Source: Aldrovandia affinis (Eukaryota > Chordata > Actinopteri > Notacanthiformes > Halosauridae). Taken from it: a stretch of DNA of 64,000 nt. The stretch's first letter is position 1. The number at the start of each line of letters is the position of its first letter. Both the position numbers and the translations under genes were made by a program. This document shows, in pieces, positions 1 through 13,600 of the stretch. The notes under the pieces are model-generated. The model did not search any database. It was given only the letters and a program-made list of their open reading frames with translations, and was not told the DNA's origin. Where the stretch lies: assembly GCA_029706075.1 (NCBI GenBank), contig JAINUG010000147.1:1938145-2002144 (forward strand). The letters run 5' to 3'.

Positions 1-155
1 TTTATATATTTTTTTTTTGTCCAATTTAAAAAAAATTTTTTTTTAATATATATATTTTTTTCCTTTTTTACATTTTTGGTGACATTATTTTTTTCACTGA
101 AATTTGGAGTAATTTTTTTTGTGTCTGCATGATGTGGTCTCTGTGTGATGGAGGA

Positions 156-318
156 GGAGCTGGGGCGCGCAGGGCAGCCTGTAGGAGAGAGAGAACGGAG
201 GAGCTGGGGCGCGCAGGGCGGCCTGTAGGAGAGAAAGAGCGGAGGAGCTGGGGAGCGCAGGGCGGCCTGTAGGAGAGAAAGGCGGAGGAGCCTGTAGGAG
301 AGAGAGCGGAGGAGCTGG
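156..318. repeat. Tandem repeat of about 42 bp, four units
   Basis: Unit GGAGGAGCTGGGGCGCGCAG followed by GGCGGCCTGTAGGAGAGA; later units shortened. Confidence 0.85.
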
Positions 319-2030
319 TATTAATTTATTTTCTTACCCTCAAATTATTCATACCCTTGGTAAAAATAAGCAAATAAGGCTGTAAAAGGTAAACAGGTAA
401 TGAGCATCATCACATCCTAAAAATATCTGCACAACTGCCACCAGCAAATTACTTTACAATTACATCCTACAATACGTACTATTACACATCTATGAAAGAA
501 ACATTGATTGATAGATTGATCCAATAGGTTCATAAACACAGCTGTCACACAGGGTATTGATATAAATTTCTTGACATTGCTGGCTGTATGTCCAACAGCT
601 CTTTTTTGGGAATAAAGAGTGAAAACTCTCGAAAGCTGCTACTGTAGGTGCAGAGACAGGCACAGTGAAGAGTGGTCACGATGCAGCAGATGGCTCGCCG
701 CACATCAGCGTGTGACGTACAATGGTGAGAATGTGAGGAATCATTTTGACACGTTTGAGACGAGTTTTAAATAGATTTATTTTTGTATCAACATATCAGA
801 TAATACACTGTATCGGTATACTGCACTCAATAATCCACGTAAAATATTTTCTCAGCTGTATGAACGTAGATCTCTGCTGGCAACCGTCATTTGGATATTT
901 GTGTTTGGATATTTAACGTGTATTTTAAATACATGTATTATTTGCATTAACATATTAGACAATATATTGGTATATTCCACTCAATAGTCCACATAAAATA
1001 CTGTATATTCTCAGCTCTATAAATATAGATCTCTACAGGAAAACAGTGCTTGGGGTTCTACACACTGCATGTAATTCAAGGCAACACAGGTCTAATACAG
1101 GACATAAAATATGACCAACACAATATCAATCATCTATAAACCAAAATATTCTCACAATCCTAACAATGCGCTCATTTGAATAGAACTACAAATCCCTTTC
1201 AATATATACATGAAATATATTATACTGCTAGAAATCACCAGTATCTATTGATTGCGAAAAACATTAGGAATAAAATAGTATCACATATAGGATGGGTTTC
1301 TTTGAAACAATACTTTGATAATAAAATCAATATCTCATTTTAGTTCCTTCATATAAAATTACCCTGTTAGTGCTAAAGCTGAACAACACGAAACACATCA
1401 GAGGATGGTCACTTCTCTCTCACGTAGAAGCCTTGAGCACACATGTATATACATGCACATACACTGTATATATGCGCACACATACATGCACACGTGTATA
1501 TAGCCACACACACACGCAAAAGCACATATCTGCACACACGCACAAACACACACACACTCCCACACATACACTCACAAAAATCATATACACACAAAAACAC
1601 ACCCACACAGTACATATCCTACGCAAACATACAGGCACACACACACACAGGCACAAACATACACACGCATGTACACGCATATGCACACAAGGTAATGCAC
1701 AATTCCAAAGAGATTGTGATTCAGTTACACTCTTGGTGCATCCTGACACTGAAATAAACTGGTATGTTAACACTCGGACTGCTGTGCATGTGAAAAGAAT
1801 CCGCTCGGATCTGTGAGGGAGAGAGATGAACTGTGGTTGAGTGAGCTTATCTGCCAGTTACTGATACAAATATAAGATTATTTGTTTGTGTGCTTATTTG
1901 TATGTGTGCTTATCTGCGAGTGAATTTCATTTGTGAATAAATGTGCTCATCTGTGAGTGAGGGTGATCACCTGTCAATGAATGTCAGAGTGAATATACCT
2001 GGGTGAGAATGCTCGACTGTGTATGAGTGT

Positions 2031-2256
2031 ATAGGCAGGCAGTGTGGTATAATGGTTAGGGAGCTGGGCTTGTAACGTTAAGGTTGCAGGTTTAATCCCC
2101 AGGTGGGACACTGCCGTTGTACCCTTGAGCAAGGTACTTAACCTGAATTGCTTCAGTTAATATCCAGCTGTATAAATGGATTGTAAAGAAATGTAAACTG
2201 TAAGTCGCTCTGGATAAGAGCGTCTGCTAAATGCCTGTAATGTAAATGTAATGTAA
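2031..2256 (+). mobile_element. tRNA-derived SINE, family A, full length
   Basis: Pol III box A-like GTGGTATAATGGTTAGGGAG and box B-like GGTTGCAGGTTTAATCC, then a body ending TAAGAGCGTCTGCTAAATG and a TGTAATG tail. Same family at 7863-8035, 11102-11325, 24727-24845, 46472-46694 and 63657-63815. Confidence 0.85.
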
Positions 2257-2471
2257 TGAGTGATCAGGAGACAGCGATGCCACAATGTCCAGGGTCCAAT
2301 CACATCTACACAATGTTGCTGCATGTTGCAGACAATATTTATATTACAATTATTGCGACCGAATAGGCATAAGAAAGGTAGCTCAATCTAAATGTGCGTG
2401 CTGGTGGGGGGGAGGCAGTCATTAATTTAAGGTTCAGTGCAACGGACGAGGCTCTTTCCTCCTGGAGGCAT

Positions 2472-5400
2472 CTAGACCAGGTAGGCCCAGTCATTGGGGG
2501 TACGGCCATACTGAAACACAAGAGCAAGGGTCACACAGGGGTCAAAAGGGGTCACCCCCCAAAACAATACGTAGCCACGACATCCTGCAAAGGGAATTGT
2601 GTTAGAGCTGTGAACCAAACCACACACGGCACAACTGATGAATAAAATATGAACAAATATCCATCAGCAAATCTACAATATCAGCCAAAAAAAACCCCAA
2701 AACTAAACAGAATGTTCCAGATACACGATAACCATAGAGACAAATCCAATTATTTACGTCTCATGTTGCAAATTTGTGTTAACAGAATGAATGAGGAAAT
2801 AAATAACAGCCCGGGAAGAGAAACAAAAAGACCTGATTTCTAATTAACATGAAAGTGTAGCGGAGAGCGCGTTAGCAGACCCATCCTTCATCCCCCTCTC
2901 CGCCTCACAGATCCCGATTGTTTACACGCAATGCCGTCGTACAGAGCTTCTGTTTTGCTCCTAAATTAAATGTCAACAGATTTAACGTGGCGTGGCACTT
3001 TACAATATTTCATCCATTTTATTGTTCATTAGCTTTTTATGTCTCTGTTCAACCGGACATAAAAATGTGTCTTGGCTTTGAAGTTCACAAAAGCTGAGAC
3101 AATAATTATGTTTGTGTAATTACGGAGTGCTTAATGGGAGCCTTCAGGAGAGACGTCTGCCCTTATTCTTACTGCCATCGCCCAGTAACGATTAATACGA
3201 CATTAACCTTCCGCGGTCCGGCTGACAGGCAGCGGAGAGAGACTGCACACCACTAGGCCCAACAGCACGTACATCAGGATAATCACCCATCGTGCTTTGT
3301 GACCGTTTGACCCGTCTCACGATGATGACCCTACATGCTTTGTGTTGGTACAACCTGGCGGCCTTTATGTGATAATTACCCAGCATGATTTGCATCTGTA
3401 TGACCTAATCGTTTCTGTTAACACCCAACACGATTTGAGCCTGTATAACCTGGCCTTTCTGTGATAATCACCCCATGTGCTGCAGGGTGTGTGGATGTGA
3501 GGGGCTATAGAGTGTGTAAATGTGAGGGGGTGTAGGATGTGTGGATGTGAGGGGGTGTAGTGGATGTGAGGAGCTGTAGTGTGTGGATGTGAGGGGCTGT
3601 AGAGTGTGTGGATGTGAGGAGCTGTAGTGGATGTGAGGGGCTATAGAGTGTGTAAATGTGAGGGGGTGTAGTGGATGTGAGGGGCTATAGTGTGTGTAAA
3701 TGTGAGGGGGTGTAGGATATGTGGATGTGAGGGGGTGTGGGGTGTGGATGTGAGGAGCTGTAGGGTGTGGATGTGAGGGGCTGTAGGGTGTGGATGTGAG
3801 GGGCTGTAGGGTGTGTGGATGTGAGGGGGTGTGAATGTGAGGGGCTGTAGGGTGTGGATGTGAGGGGGTGTAGTGGATGTGAGGAGCTGTAGTGTGTGGA
3901 TGTGAGGGGCTGTAGAGTGTGTGGATGTGAGGAGCTATAGGGTGTGGATGTGAGGGGGTGGGGGGTGTAGGGTATGGATGTGATCTCACCTGGATGTCTG
4001 TGAGCTCCTTCAGCAGTCTGGAGGCGAGGGGAGGACAGTCCCCCAGGCAGGGAATGAGGAGATTCTGTGAGGAGGAGGAGCAATAATAATGATGATGAGA
4101 CAACACAGCCCATAGTAATACATCACAATGAACTGTTCACACTGCTCCCTAGCTCCAGTTACACTGGGTAATGTGCCTTTAAATACAGTTACTAAACATG
4201 CTACTTTATATTGCAGCTTTAAATGATTGTATACATGTATACTGAATTTATAAGGATATCTCATTTAGGCTTGACATTAAGGGCGCCAGATTTAATTTGA
4301 GGTGGATTAGTGATGCCTTGGGCCTGGAGAAGATCTTGGGTTATTATCTTGTGTGCATTTTAGCCCTCCTCCACCAAGGGATCCACGGAGTCTCCATTTC
4401 AGTCATGTGTCAAACGATGTGTGCCATGCCAATCAGTGCAGCTAATCATTCAATTACGACTTAATCAGGCGCGTGAGAACAACGACGGCACAGTCTCAAT
4501 GTGGTGTATCGCAACAAATTAAAATGTCCACCCAGAACAAATGTTTTTTCTTAGAGGAGAGAGGAGATGTTCATTTAAGATGAGCAACCTGCTTTACAGT
4601 CTTAAAAATAATGAAACTAAATAAAGAATTAAATAAATAACAAACTGCTCGCAGTATGGGACATGTAAATAAAACAAAGGCAGCTGTGAATGTCACTCAT
4701 TTAATTAAAGGAAAAAGTTCAACGCTCTACATTTTCTAGTTAAATTGAATGATTTTCAGTTGGTTGACCGTATTTTCTTTCACGGATTGACATTTAGCCT
4801 ATGTGTGTGAAAACCTGCTGATAAGAAGATACACTTCCCTCGACACTGACAGAATTCATAACAAATGACAAACAGCGTTTTGCCGCAGGGAATGTTTTCA
4901 GCAGAATTGATCTAAAGGCATTTGACCATTTTCTTTATTATGCCGTTCAGAATTGTAGTGCAGTGTGAAATTACTCGTCAAAGCCTGGAATAGTAGCAAG
5001 TGAGAGCTTTACTACATGGAGACTACAAACCTGTTTTACTTTGTTACATTTTTTATTTTATTCATAGTTTCAAATTTTTCCCTGTTTTTACCCCAATTTG
5101 GTTGCCAATTATACCCTCTATTTATATCAATTCACCCTCCCCCACGAGGCCCCCACCCATCCTCCGGGTAATGAAACAATTTTTCCAGGCCGGTAAATTC
5201 GCCTCCTCCGAGGCGGAAGCCGACCACGGACGCCCTTCCTGCTCCTCGAAGAATTGTGCCAGCTCACCCTCCCCCCTTCCCCTGGGGCTGGCAGCCAAAT
5301 GCTGCCCCCGATCGGGGCTGACGGCCAGGGCCAGTCTGGTGGAGACGCACACCGCATCGACATCAATGGTTTCTATTTATTGTTCGGTCTGTGTTGTGAA

Positions 5401-8400
5401 CCGGTTGCGCGAATCTTTCGGTGTGCATTCAACAGCTGCTCAAGTTTATTGTAGCTTTTGTAAATCATTCCTTCCCGACTCTCAAACCACTGAAGGAAGT
5501 GAATCAGACTCGTTGCCATGCTGCACAGGGGAGAGAGAGAGAGACGTTTCTCCAATGCCCCTGTTAAATCATAACTGAAATGATACTGCCTCTCACTCAT
5601 CTTTATCCTTACGCTTTCTGACAGCTGTTTCCCTCTCCCCCATCTCAGACTGTAATGTTTTGTGTTTGTGCGTCTTTAGGTGTCTGTAATATTTTTTGTG
5701 CCACCTAGAAGTATGTCCTAAGGTGTGCCAAATAAATTAAATCTGTCTGTATGCAATGTACCAGTAGGATATTGTTTTACTCTTGTCATCAATAAAAATG
5801 TGTCTCCGTGTTGGTTGTGCATCCATCATTCACTTCCACTTCACTTAAATATAAATAAAATATACGCCATTTAGCAGACGCTTTTATCCAAAGCGACTTA
5901 CAGTAGTGAATGCATACATTTTTGTGGCCCCAGTGGGGATTGAACACACAACCTAAGCGTTGCCAACGCTGTGCTCTACCAACTGAGCCACAGAGAACCA
6001 CTTAACCTTAACACCTCAGATTTAGTGCGTAATTGTATAATTAGTCACGTGTCTGTGCTGATTGCCAAACAATTGCTGAACTCTGACACGAATGTCTACA
6101 GAGACACCTGGAAGGTAACTGCTGAAATTTAGCTTGACAGCCCAGATGATCACATGCTCAAGATTTTGTCCAGGCCCTAATCAAGCCACTAGCTGTAGTT
6201 AAAATGCTGTGTGTGAGTGTGACCGCACCTCTCCCTGGTAGAGCACCCGACCCACTGGGCACACCACACACGCTGTTCCTGAACCAAACATTTCCTTCAC
6301 CCTGTCCTCCTTCAGAGCGCAACGCAGATCTGCCATGGTAAGGTAGCGCTCCGACACTTTAAACACCCCCTGCAGATACAAGAATGGAACGGGCCATCAG
6401 AGTCAAAGCAGGACAGGAACAAACCATCACATGAAGGCACAGGGGGGCACACATTAAAATCAGGAGAGGGGGATCATGACAATGAGAGATGGCCATTCGC
6501 ATTGCCTTGCACAGGTCCTCTAAACACTAACAAACTAAGACTTTAAAACACTGTGTTCCCCATATGAGCGAAATAGCAACACACATGCATGGCACTTATC
6601 CAACGAGCCGAAGGAGTCTCTTTCTCTTACCCATTTCCGTGTGAGTTCCAGAATACTCTGTCGTGTGATTCCAGGCAGAATCACTCCATCAAGGGGTGGG
6701 GTTGCCAGCTCCTCCTCTGAAACACAGAGGTACTTGTGACTTCCACAAAACTTTTGGGTGTGCATTCAGACAATACTATTAAGAAACTAGGTCTTCTTCT
6801 TATACACTGGAGATATACATGAAGAAAAAGGCTTTCGTCATCATCAACATTAGTAACTGGGTTAGCAAGTTGCAGACATGCAAAACAAGATGATGTTTAC
6901 TATCCGTTTACAGTACAATGGTAGTATAGTGAAATTTCAGAGGGAAGACCGTTTTTAAAATGTGGTGAATTTGTCCTAAAGTATGTTTATATTTTCAGAC
7001 TCCTCTAGTGCACTGTGTGAATTTTGTATTTGGTAAATAATATGAAAGGGCACAAACTCTTATTAACAAACAGAGTTGCAACCAATCCAGAAAAAATACT
7101 GCAGAAAAATACATTTTTACCAAACCAACCAACTTTGACACTGAGGAAAAAAACCTGAGTAGTGAACCTTTTGGGGATTACTACATTTATATTATATTCG
7201 TAAATAAGTCTACATCATTTTTATCCTTCTATATTATCATTAGTAGTATTTTTTTCCATTATATTATTTCCACTCTCCTGTTTACCACCTGCAATTCTCC
7301 CACGTAGCTACCAATAGAGGATTTCCCCTGATGGTAAATGTAATGGCTTCACTTTTTAATTTGCCAAAAATGGTGCAGGGCTAATGTCCAGGGCTATAGC
7401 CCAATAGCCAGGCCCTTGTCATGCCCCTGGTTGTAGCTGGATAGGCTAGGATGCTGCTAGGTTGCTGACATCACATTTTCCTAGCATCTTGGTTGAATGG
7501 AGTATGGCAGATGTTTCATCCCTTTGCATTGGTCTCAATGAGATGGTGTTATTTTCACCTATATTCTAAATGATCCGATGCATGAAAGGTTAATAATACC
7601 TCCATGTTCATTGACCCAGTAGAGGAAGAGGTTCATGGTGCCGACCTCGGTGATCTGATGGTCTTCTCCATACAGCCAGAGAACCTGCTGGCACCCGAAG
7701 TCAACTGCCTCATACTGAGGGTAGATCGAGGCCCCATAGTTCCTACAGAGAGAATGAGTATCAGTACATAACATATCCTCATCAGCCAGTACTCCATAAC
7801 TATACGTAGAGAGAACGCCAGTGTGTATTCTCTCAGCATGAGTGATTACTCCATAACCACGGCTGGCAGTGTGGTGTAATGGTTAGGGGCTTGTAATGGT
7901 TAGGGAGCTGGGCTTGTAACTCAGAAGTTGCAGGTTCAATTCCCAGGTGGGGCACTGCCTTTGTACCCGTGAGCGAGGTACTTAACCTGAATTGCCTCCA
8001 TAAAATATCCAGCTGTATAAATGGACTGTATATAATTAGGACTTGTTTTGTGATTAGATGTGTGAATGTTAGACCAGTGATTGCCTCTCGAGTCCCACCT
8101 GAGCCAAGTAAGCCTATTTAAGAGCAGGTGGGGGGGAGTGGGGAGTCTTTGTCTGGTCATTCGTGTGTGCGCGTATTATTGTGTATTATTGTGTAGTGTT
8201 TGATGTGACTCTGTCGGGCATGGTGCTGCGTGTCTGTAGGCGGAGGCTGTGTGGCGTTTATGTTGAGTTCTGTGTGCGTTTGTCGAAAGTGACTGAGTAG
8301 AGTGCTTCCTGTGTGTGTGGGAAAGAGGGAGAGAGGACGCACTAAGAGTGTCCGCCTCTCTCCCTCGGTGTAGTCGTGAAAGAGAGCGAGAGGGCGCTCT

Positions 8401-10653
8401 GAAATAGGGTCCGCCTCTCGCCCTCGGTGTGACTGGAGAACTTGCACTCGGGCGGTGGAGAGTGTTTCTGGACAACGGCCCAAGAACTCTCACTGAAAGA
8501 GTGGAGAGTGTCTCGGGGCTGGTTGCCAGAGAACTCTCCCTGTGAGGAGTGGCGAGGGTCTCTGTGTGTTTGGGGTAAAAGACAACTCGCACTGAAAAGT
8601 TCGAGTGTCTCTGTGTGCATGGGTTTGGGAAGCACTTGAAAAGTCACTGGATATTTTTATTTTATTTTTTATTTAACCTTTATTTAACCAGGCAAGCCAT
8701 TAAGAACAAATTCTTATTTACAATGGCGGCCTGGCAAAAGGCAAAGCCTCTTGAGGGAAGGGGAAAGGGGCTAAAAGGGAAAAAAGTGAAGTTAAAAAGG
8801 CAGCGGCACACATCCAAACATTTCAACAGTTAAAAGACAGCAGCACACATCCAAACATTTCCAACACACCCTCTACTTACATACAATCACAAACATCAGG
8901 CAACCATCAGGAAATACAATGAAAGAATAACAGAACAACAACAGAACAAGAGTAGCATACACAAGCATTAAGACAGACAGGCAAACAAACAGCAGCATCA
9001 AGAAATCAAGAGCTTGAACGGAACGCTAAAAAGAAAAGTTAAAGATTAAAAGGACAGTGGCACACATTCAAACATTTACAACACAGTTAAAAGACAGCAG
9101 CACACATCCAAACAAATTCAACACACCCTCTGCTTACATACAATCACAAGATCAGGCAATACAATAAAAGAACAAGAACAGCAACAGAACAAGAGCAGCA
9201 TACACAGGACAGGCATTAAGACAGACAGGCAAAACAAACAGCAGCAGCAAGAGAGCAAACGCATGCATGGGACAACAGTAGGCAGGCAACAGACAGGGGT
9301 TAGGGAATATTAGAGGGTCGGGAAACAGCAGCATGTATCAGTGAGAATGCCCATAATAGAGTCCTTGAAAACTGACTTTGGGATAAAATTGTCCAGTTTT
9401 AGTGTTTAGTGTACTAACATATGTGTGTGCCTGGGGAGGTTCTAGGGGAACTCCGGTCTGAGGAGGTGCGGTGTCTTGAGATGTCTGTCGAGTGTGTGTC
9501 GGGACAGTGCGTAGAGTTCTACCCTGTCCCGTAAGTGTTGATGTGTGTTAAATGTGGATGCATGAAGGCGGTGTGGAAAGCCGCTGATTGTCCGTGTTTG
9601 TTGTGTGTTCCCCGGAAGGGGATTCCCCCCTCGGAGGAGGCGGGGCTTTCATTTATTGTTTGTTTTAGTTTCTTATTTTAGTTAATTTTTTTTGCCCGAA
9701 AGCTTCACGGCAAGTAGGGTGAAGACTTTGTGTTTGTGTTTGTTTTATTTTAACCTGCTCTCCCACAGTCTCTCTCCCGTGTCTGGGGGAGAGACAAAAA
9801 TAAATAAATAAATGAATAAAGATTTGGTCCGTAGACCGGCAAACCCCCATTCCTCTGCCATCGGCTGCTCTGCTCCAGTCCAAGAATTGTCACCTGGCGT
9901 GTGACAGACACGCTTGATGTTTGGAATGCTGTGCCCACTGAAAGTCCCCAGGGATAGCTGTCCATATAATTCACGGTCATTTCCTGTCCCTGTGCGTGAC
10001 CACACCCAGACCACACTAATGTGATTACCCTCCCAATTTGCAGTCTCCCGTTCCTCCTCTCCAGGCTCGGATGTACTTGGGGTCGGCCCACAGCGACACG
10101 GGCTTGGCGCCGGTACTGAAGTATGACCCGACTGGGCTCAGGATGACATAGAGCAGGGCGCGAGAGGGCTTCTTCACACCAAGGGAGGGCTGAGAGAGAG
10201 AGTAAGTGAGAGAGAGAGAGAGAGGAGCTTATAATACAGGAATCCCCCCCACACACACACACACACACACACACAACACACACACAACATGCATATATTA
10301 TACAAACATGTATCTCAGAAATGGCCCCTTACATTTTTTTATTGAAATGCCCAATCGCAAGAATCCCATGGTTGTAACGCCCTCCCTCACCTGGGGAGGG
10401 CCACACAATAGCATGCGCATCCTCCAAAACACATACAGCTGGCTGGAGACATGTTTGCTTTTGAGCCAGTACGAAATTATTCGTTTAGAAAACGTGGAGA
10501 GGGTATTGGAGAGCTCCTCCTCACCTCAGTGCCCAGGAAGGTGGGACGGATGTAGAGGCTGGCAGAGTCGGACTGAGGCACCCAGTCCTGGTCCACCTGC
10601 ACCAACCTCCTGATGCACTCCAACAACTCTTCCACATCAAAGCTCTGGGGAAG

Positions 10654-10695
<42 letters not shown>

Positions 10696-13600
10696 AAGAG
10701 AGAGAAACAGAGGAAGGGAGAGATGCAAGCACAGGAATTACAATAGGACGGGATTGGACGTACTCGGGTGGCAATGTGAGAAATCCAACACTTCAGAGCA
10801 ATGAAATATGCATGGGACTGTCAGGGACTCGGTGACATGCGGTGAGTGTCGGGTAGCAGGTGGCGTGGTCAAAGTGAGTCCGACGGTCTCGAGGTCTCAC
10901 AGGAAGACAGGCTCTCTCTGCAGATTTCAGCATCCGCTTCATGTTCAGGAGGGGCCTGAAGAGACGCAGCACGTTGTCCGGACCCCGGTACGCCTTCATC
11001 CCTTCAAACAGCTGCAGGGTAAAGCAGAGTAGAGACAACCCTTTACACCAGGGGTGCCACACTCATTCCACCGAGGGCCGAGTGCATGCAGGTTTTTGTT
11101 CATTTACATTACATTTTAGGCATTTATCAGACGCTCTTATCCAGAGCGACTAACAGTTTACATTTCTTTACATACAATCCATTTATACAGCTGGACATTT
11201 TACTGAAGCAAGTCAGGTTAAGTACCTTGCTTAAGGGTACAACGGCAGTGCTCCACCTGGGAATTGAACCAGCAACCTCTGAGTTACAAGTCCAGTTTCC
11301 TAACCATTACACTACATTTCCGCCTTTTGTTGCTATTAATGCACTACACCGGGTGATTTCAATGAGTTCCCCCTGGTTGATTTATTTATGCTTTTTTTAA
11401 ATCCAACAGCCTTACAGACAGCAGAGCAGCTACGCTGGGGGTGGGTAAGGAGGGCTGCATCTGTTTCTAGATTATCGTGCCACCTCTGCTCTTAATGATT
11501 GAATTAGACCAATAATTCAGGTGATCTAACATTTTAGCTAAATTTCTCGATAATAATAGCTAAATTTCTCCATTTAGCAGACGCTTTTATCCAAAGCGAC
11601 TTACAGTAGTGAATGCATATTTTTCAGTATACATGGTCCCAGTGGGGATTGAACCCACAACCTAAGCGCTGCAAACGCCATGCTCTACCTACTGAGCCAC
11701 AGAGAACCACATAAGACCACATAAGATAAGATCAAATGATAGCTGAATATTGTTCCTGTGTCCTGACTCCCTGTATGAAATATTTGGCTGTGGTCTACTC
11801 TACGAGTGAACCTGCATTTGGTGTGTACAGCTAGTTAGCTAATTGAGCGAGGGTAATTGGGGGAAACAAAAACCTGAATACACGCCAGCCCTCCAGGAAT
11901 GAAGTAGCCCACCCCTGAGTCAAATGGAACCACTACACATTTACACCTTCCACACAGCCAGCCAGAGAACAAGAAGGTAAACTCAGGCAGAACATGCTGG
12001 GTGGATGGTTGTGGACAGTGGGGGAGGTGAGGTTTATGCCTGCCAACCAGACATGGAAGTACTAACATAACACAATTACAACCACATGTGCTCAGAACTG
12101 AAATCCTGGACCACCTTGGAATTAGAATTTCTACTGTAGGTGTATTCAATACACTTATTTAATTATACAAACAAATACAATGTTTGGATAAACTAAACCA
12201 TACTCATGCAAGTACATTCAACTCAAGGAGGCTCACCTATATACATTTATTCAGACAGGCTTACCTGTACAAGTTTGAGCCATGAGATATCCTCAGGTAG
12301 AGAGATATCCTCAGGTAGACTCACCTCAGACAGTATATAGATATCTAGACTCAGATAGATATCCTCAGGTAGACTCATCTGTATAGATATCCTCAGATAG
12401 ACTAGATCCTCAGGTAGACTCATCTGTATAGATATTCTCAGGTAGATATCTGTATAGATATCAGATAGACTCACCTGTATAGATATCCTCAGGTAGACTC
12501 ATCTGTATAGATATCCTCAGGTAGACTCATCTGTATAGATATCCTCAGATAGACTCACCTGTATAGATATCCTCAGGTAGACTCATCTGTATAGATATCC
12601 TCAGATAGACTCACCTGTATAGATATCCTCAGATAGACTCACCTGTATAGATATCCTCAGATAGACTCACCTGTATAGATATCCTCAGATAGACTCACCT
12701 GTATAGATATCCTCAGATAGACTCACCTGTATGGCATAGTGCAGGGCAGAGCACGCTGGATGGATGGACAGGTTGCGGAAGGGGCCGATGTGAGGTTTCT
12801 GCCAGCCTCCACTACTGGTCCACTCAATGGTGAGCATGTGATCCGTGAAGACCGTCCCAAACACCAAGTTAGTGAGGTCGGGCTTGGGCTCGCGCCTGGG
12901 AGCGAGCTCGATGACTGAGTCTGCTGCCTGAGAGAAGAGAAGAGAAGAGAATATTCTTTATTTTGCCATGTTACACAAGTTACAAGGCCATTGTTTCTTT
13001 GTTTCTTCGCATATCCCTCCTAAGAGAGGTCCGAGCGCAGGGTCAGCCATAGTACGGCGCCCCTGGAGCAGTGTAAGGGTTCAGTGCCTTGCTCAAGGCC
13101 ACTTTGGCAGTGCCCCAGGAAGTGAACTAACATCCCTCCAGTTTCCAGTTCATTGTTTTTTCGTTTGGCCTTCCTGGAAACCGGCAACCCTCCGCTCACC
13201 AGCCCGTGTCGCTAAACGCTGAGCCACTGCCGCCCCGAGAGAAGAGAGGGCTGAAGGCAAAACACCCACTCAAACGATATGCACACACAAATTCACATGG
13301 TCATACACACCACTTACTCCCATAGTCATATACAAACACTCAGTCACATGGTCTTACACAAACAACACACACACACACACACACATGCGTGTGCGTATGC
13401 ACAGTCAAAAGAGCCTGGGAAATGATGGGAACTGCTAAGGACAGCCCGGACAAATGGAGAGGATGAACACACCTGAGAGGATAGGTTAAAACCATGTGAT
13501 CACTCAGACCAGTTGCTCTATCTGTACATTCACCCCTGTATGTGTGGGTTGTGTTTCAATCTGTGTTTCAATGTGTGAGAGCTTGTCCCTTAATAAGGTG

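Larger units (their letters stand above)
1..2471. other. Downstream flank of bcat1, no gene recognised
   Basis: AT-rich, with the 42-bp tandem repeat, a degenerate CA-rich stretch (1440-1690) and a family A SINE. Presumably contains the bcat1 3' UTR next to 2472, but I could not place its end. Confidence 0.6.
4065..6228 (-). other. bcat1 intron 8
   Basis: Holds SINE copies of families C and B; no exon-like sequence seen. Introns 6 (6717-7599) and 7 (6370-6630) hold nothing recognisable. Confidence 0.7.
11050..11916. mobile_element. hAT-like MITE split by two SINEs
   Basis: Left end CAGGGGTGCCACACTCATTC and right end CTTCATTCCTGGAGGGCTGG-type inverted sequence ending CCACCCCTG. The middle holds a family A SINE (11102-11325) and a family B SINE (11569-11712). 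A clear 8-base target duplication is not seen, so the boundaries are approximate. In bcat1 intron 2. Confidence 0.55.

Noticed and set aside
1370..1816. 148-codon ORF on the plus strand with Thr/His repeats
   Set aside because: Translation of a degenerate CA repeat, open on both strands; no splice context or homology.
3468..4113. Minus-strand ORFs rich in [11 protein letters not shown]
   Set aside because: Minisatellite reading frames plus the real bcat1 exon 9 in one frame; not a separate gene.
5862..6002. tRNA gene
   Set aside because: Has box A/B-like sequence but five similar copies share a SINE tail; it is a SINE head.
12285..12726. CRISPR-like array
   Set aside because: Head-to-tail tandem repeats without unique spacers, in a vertebrate genome.
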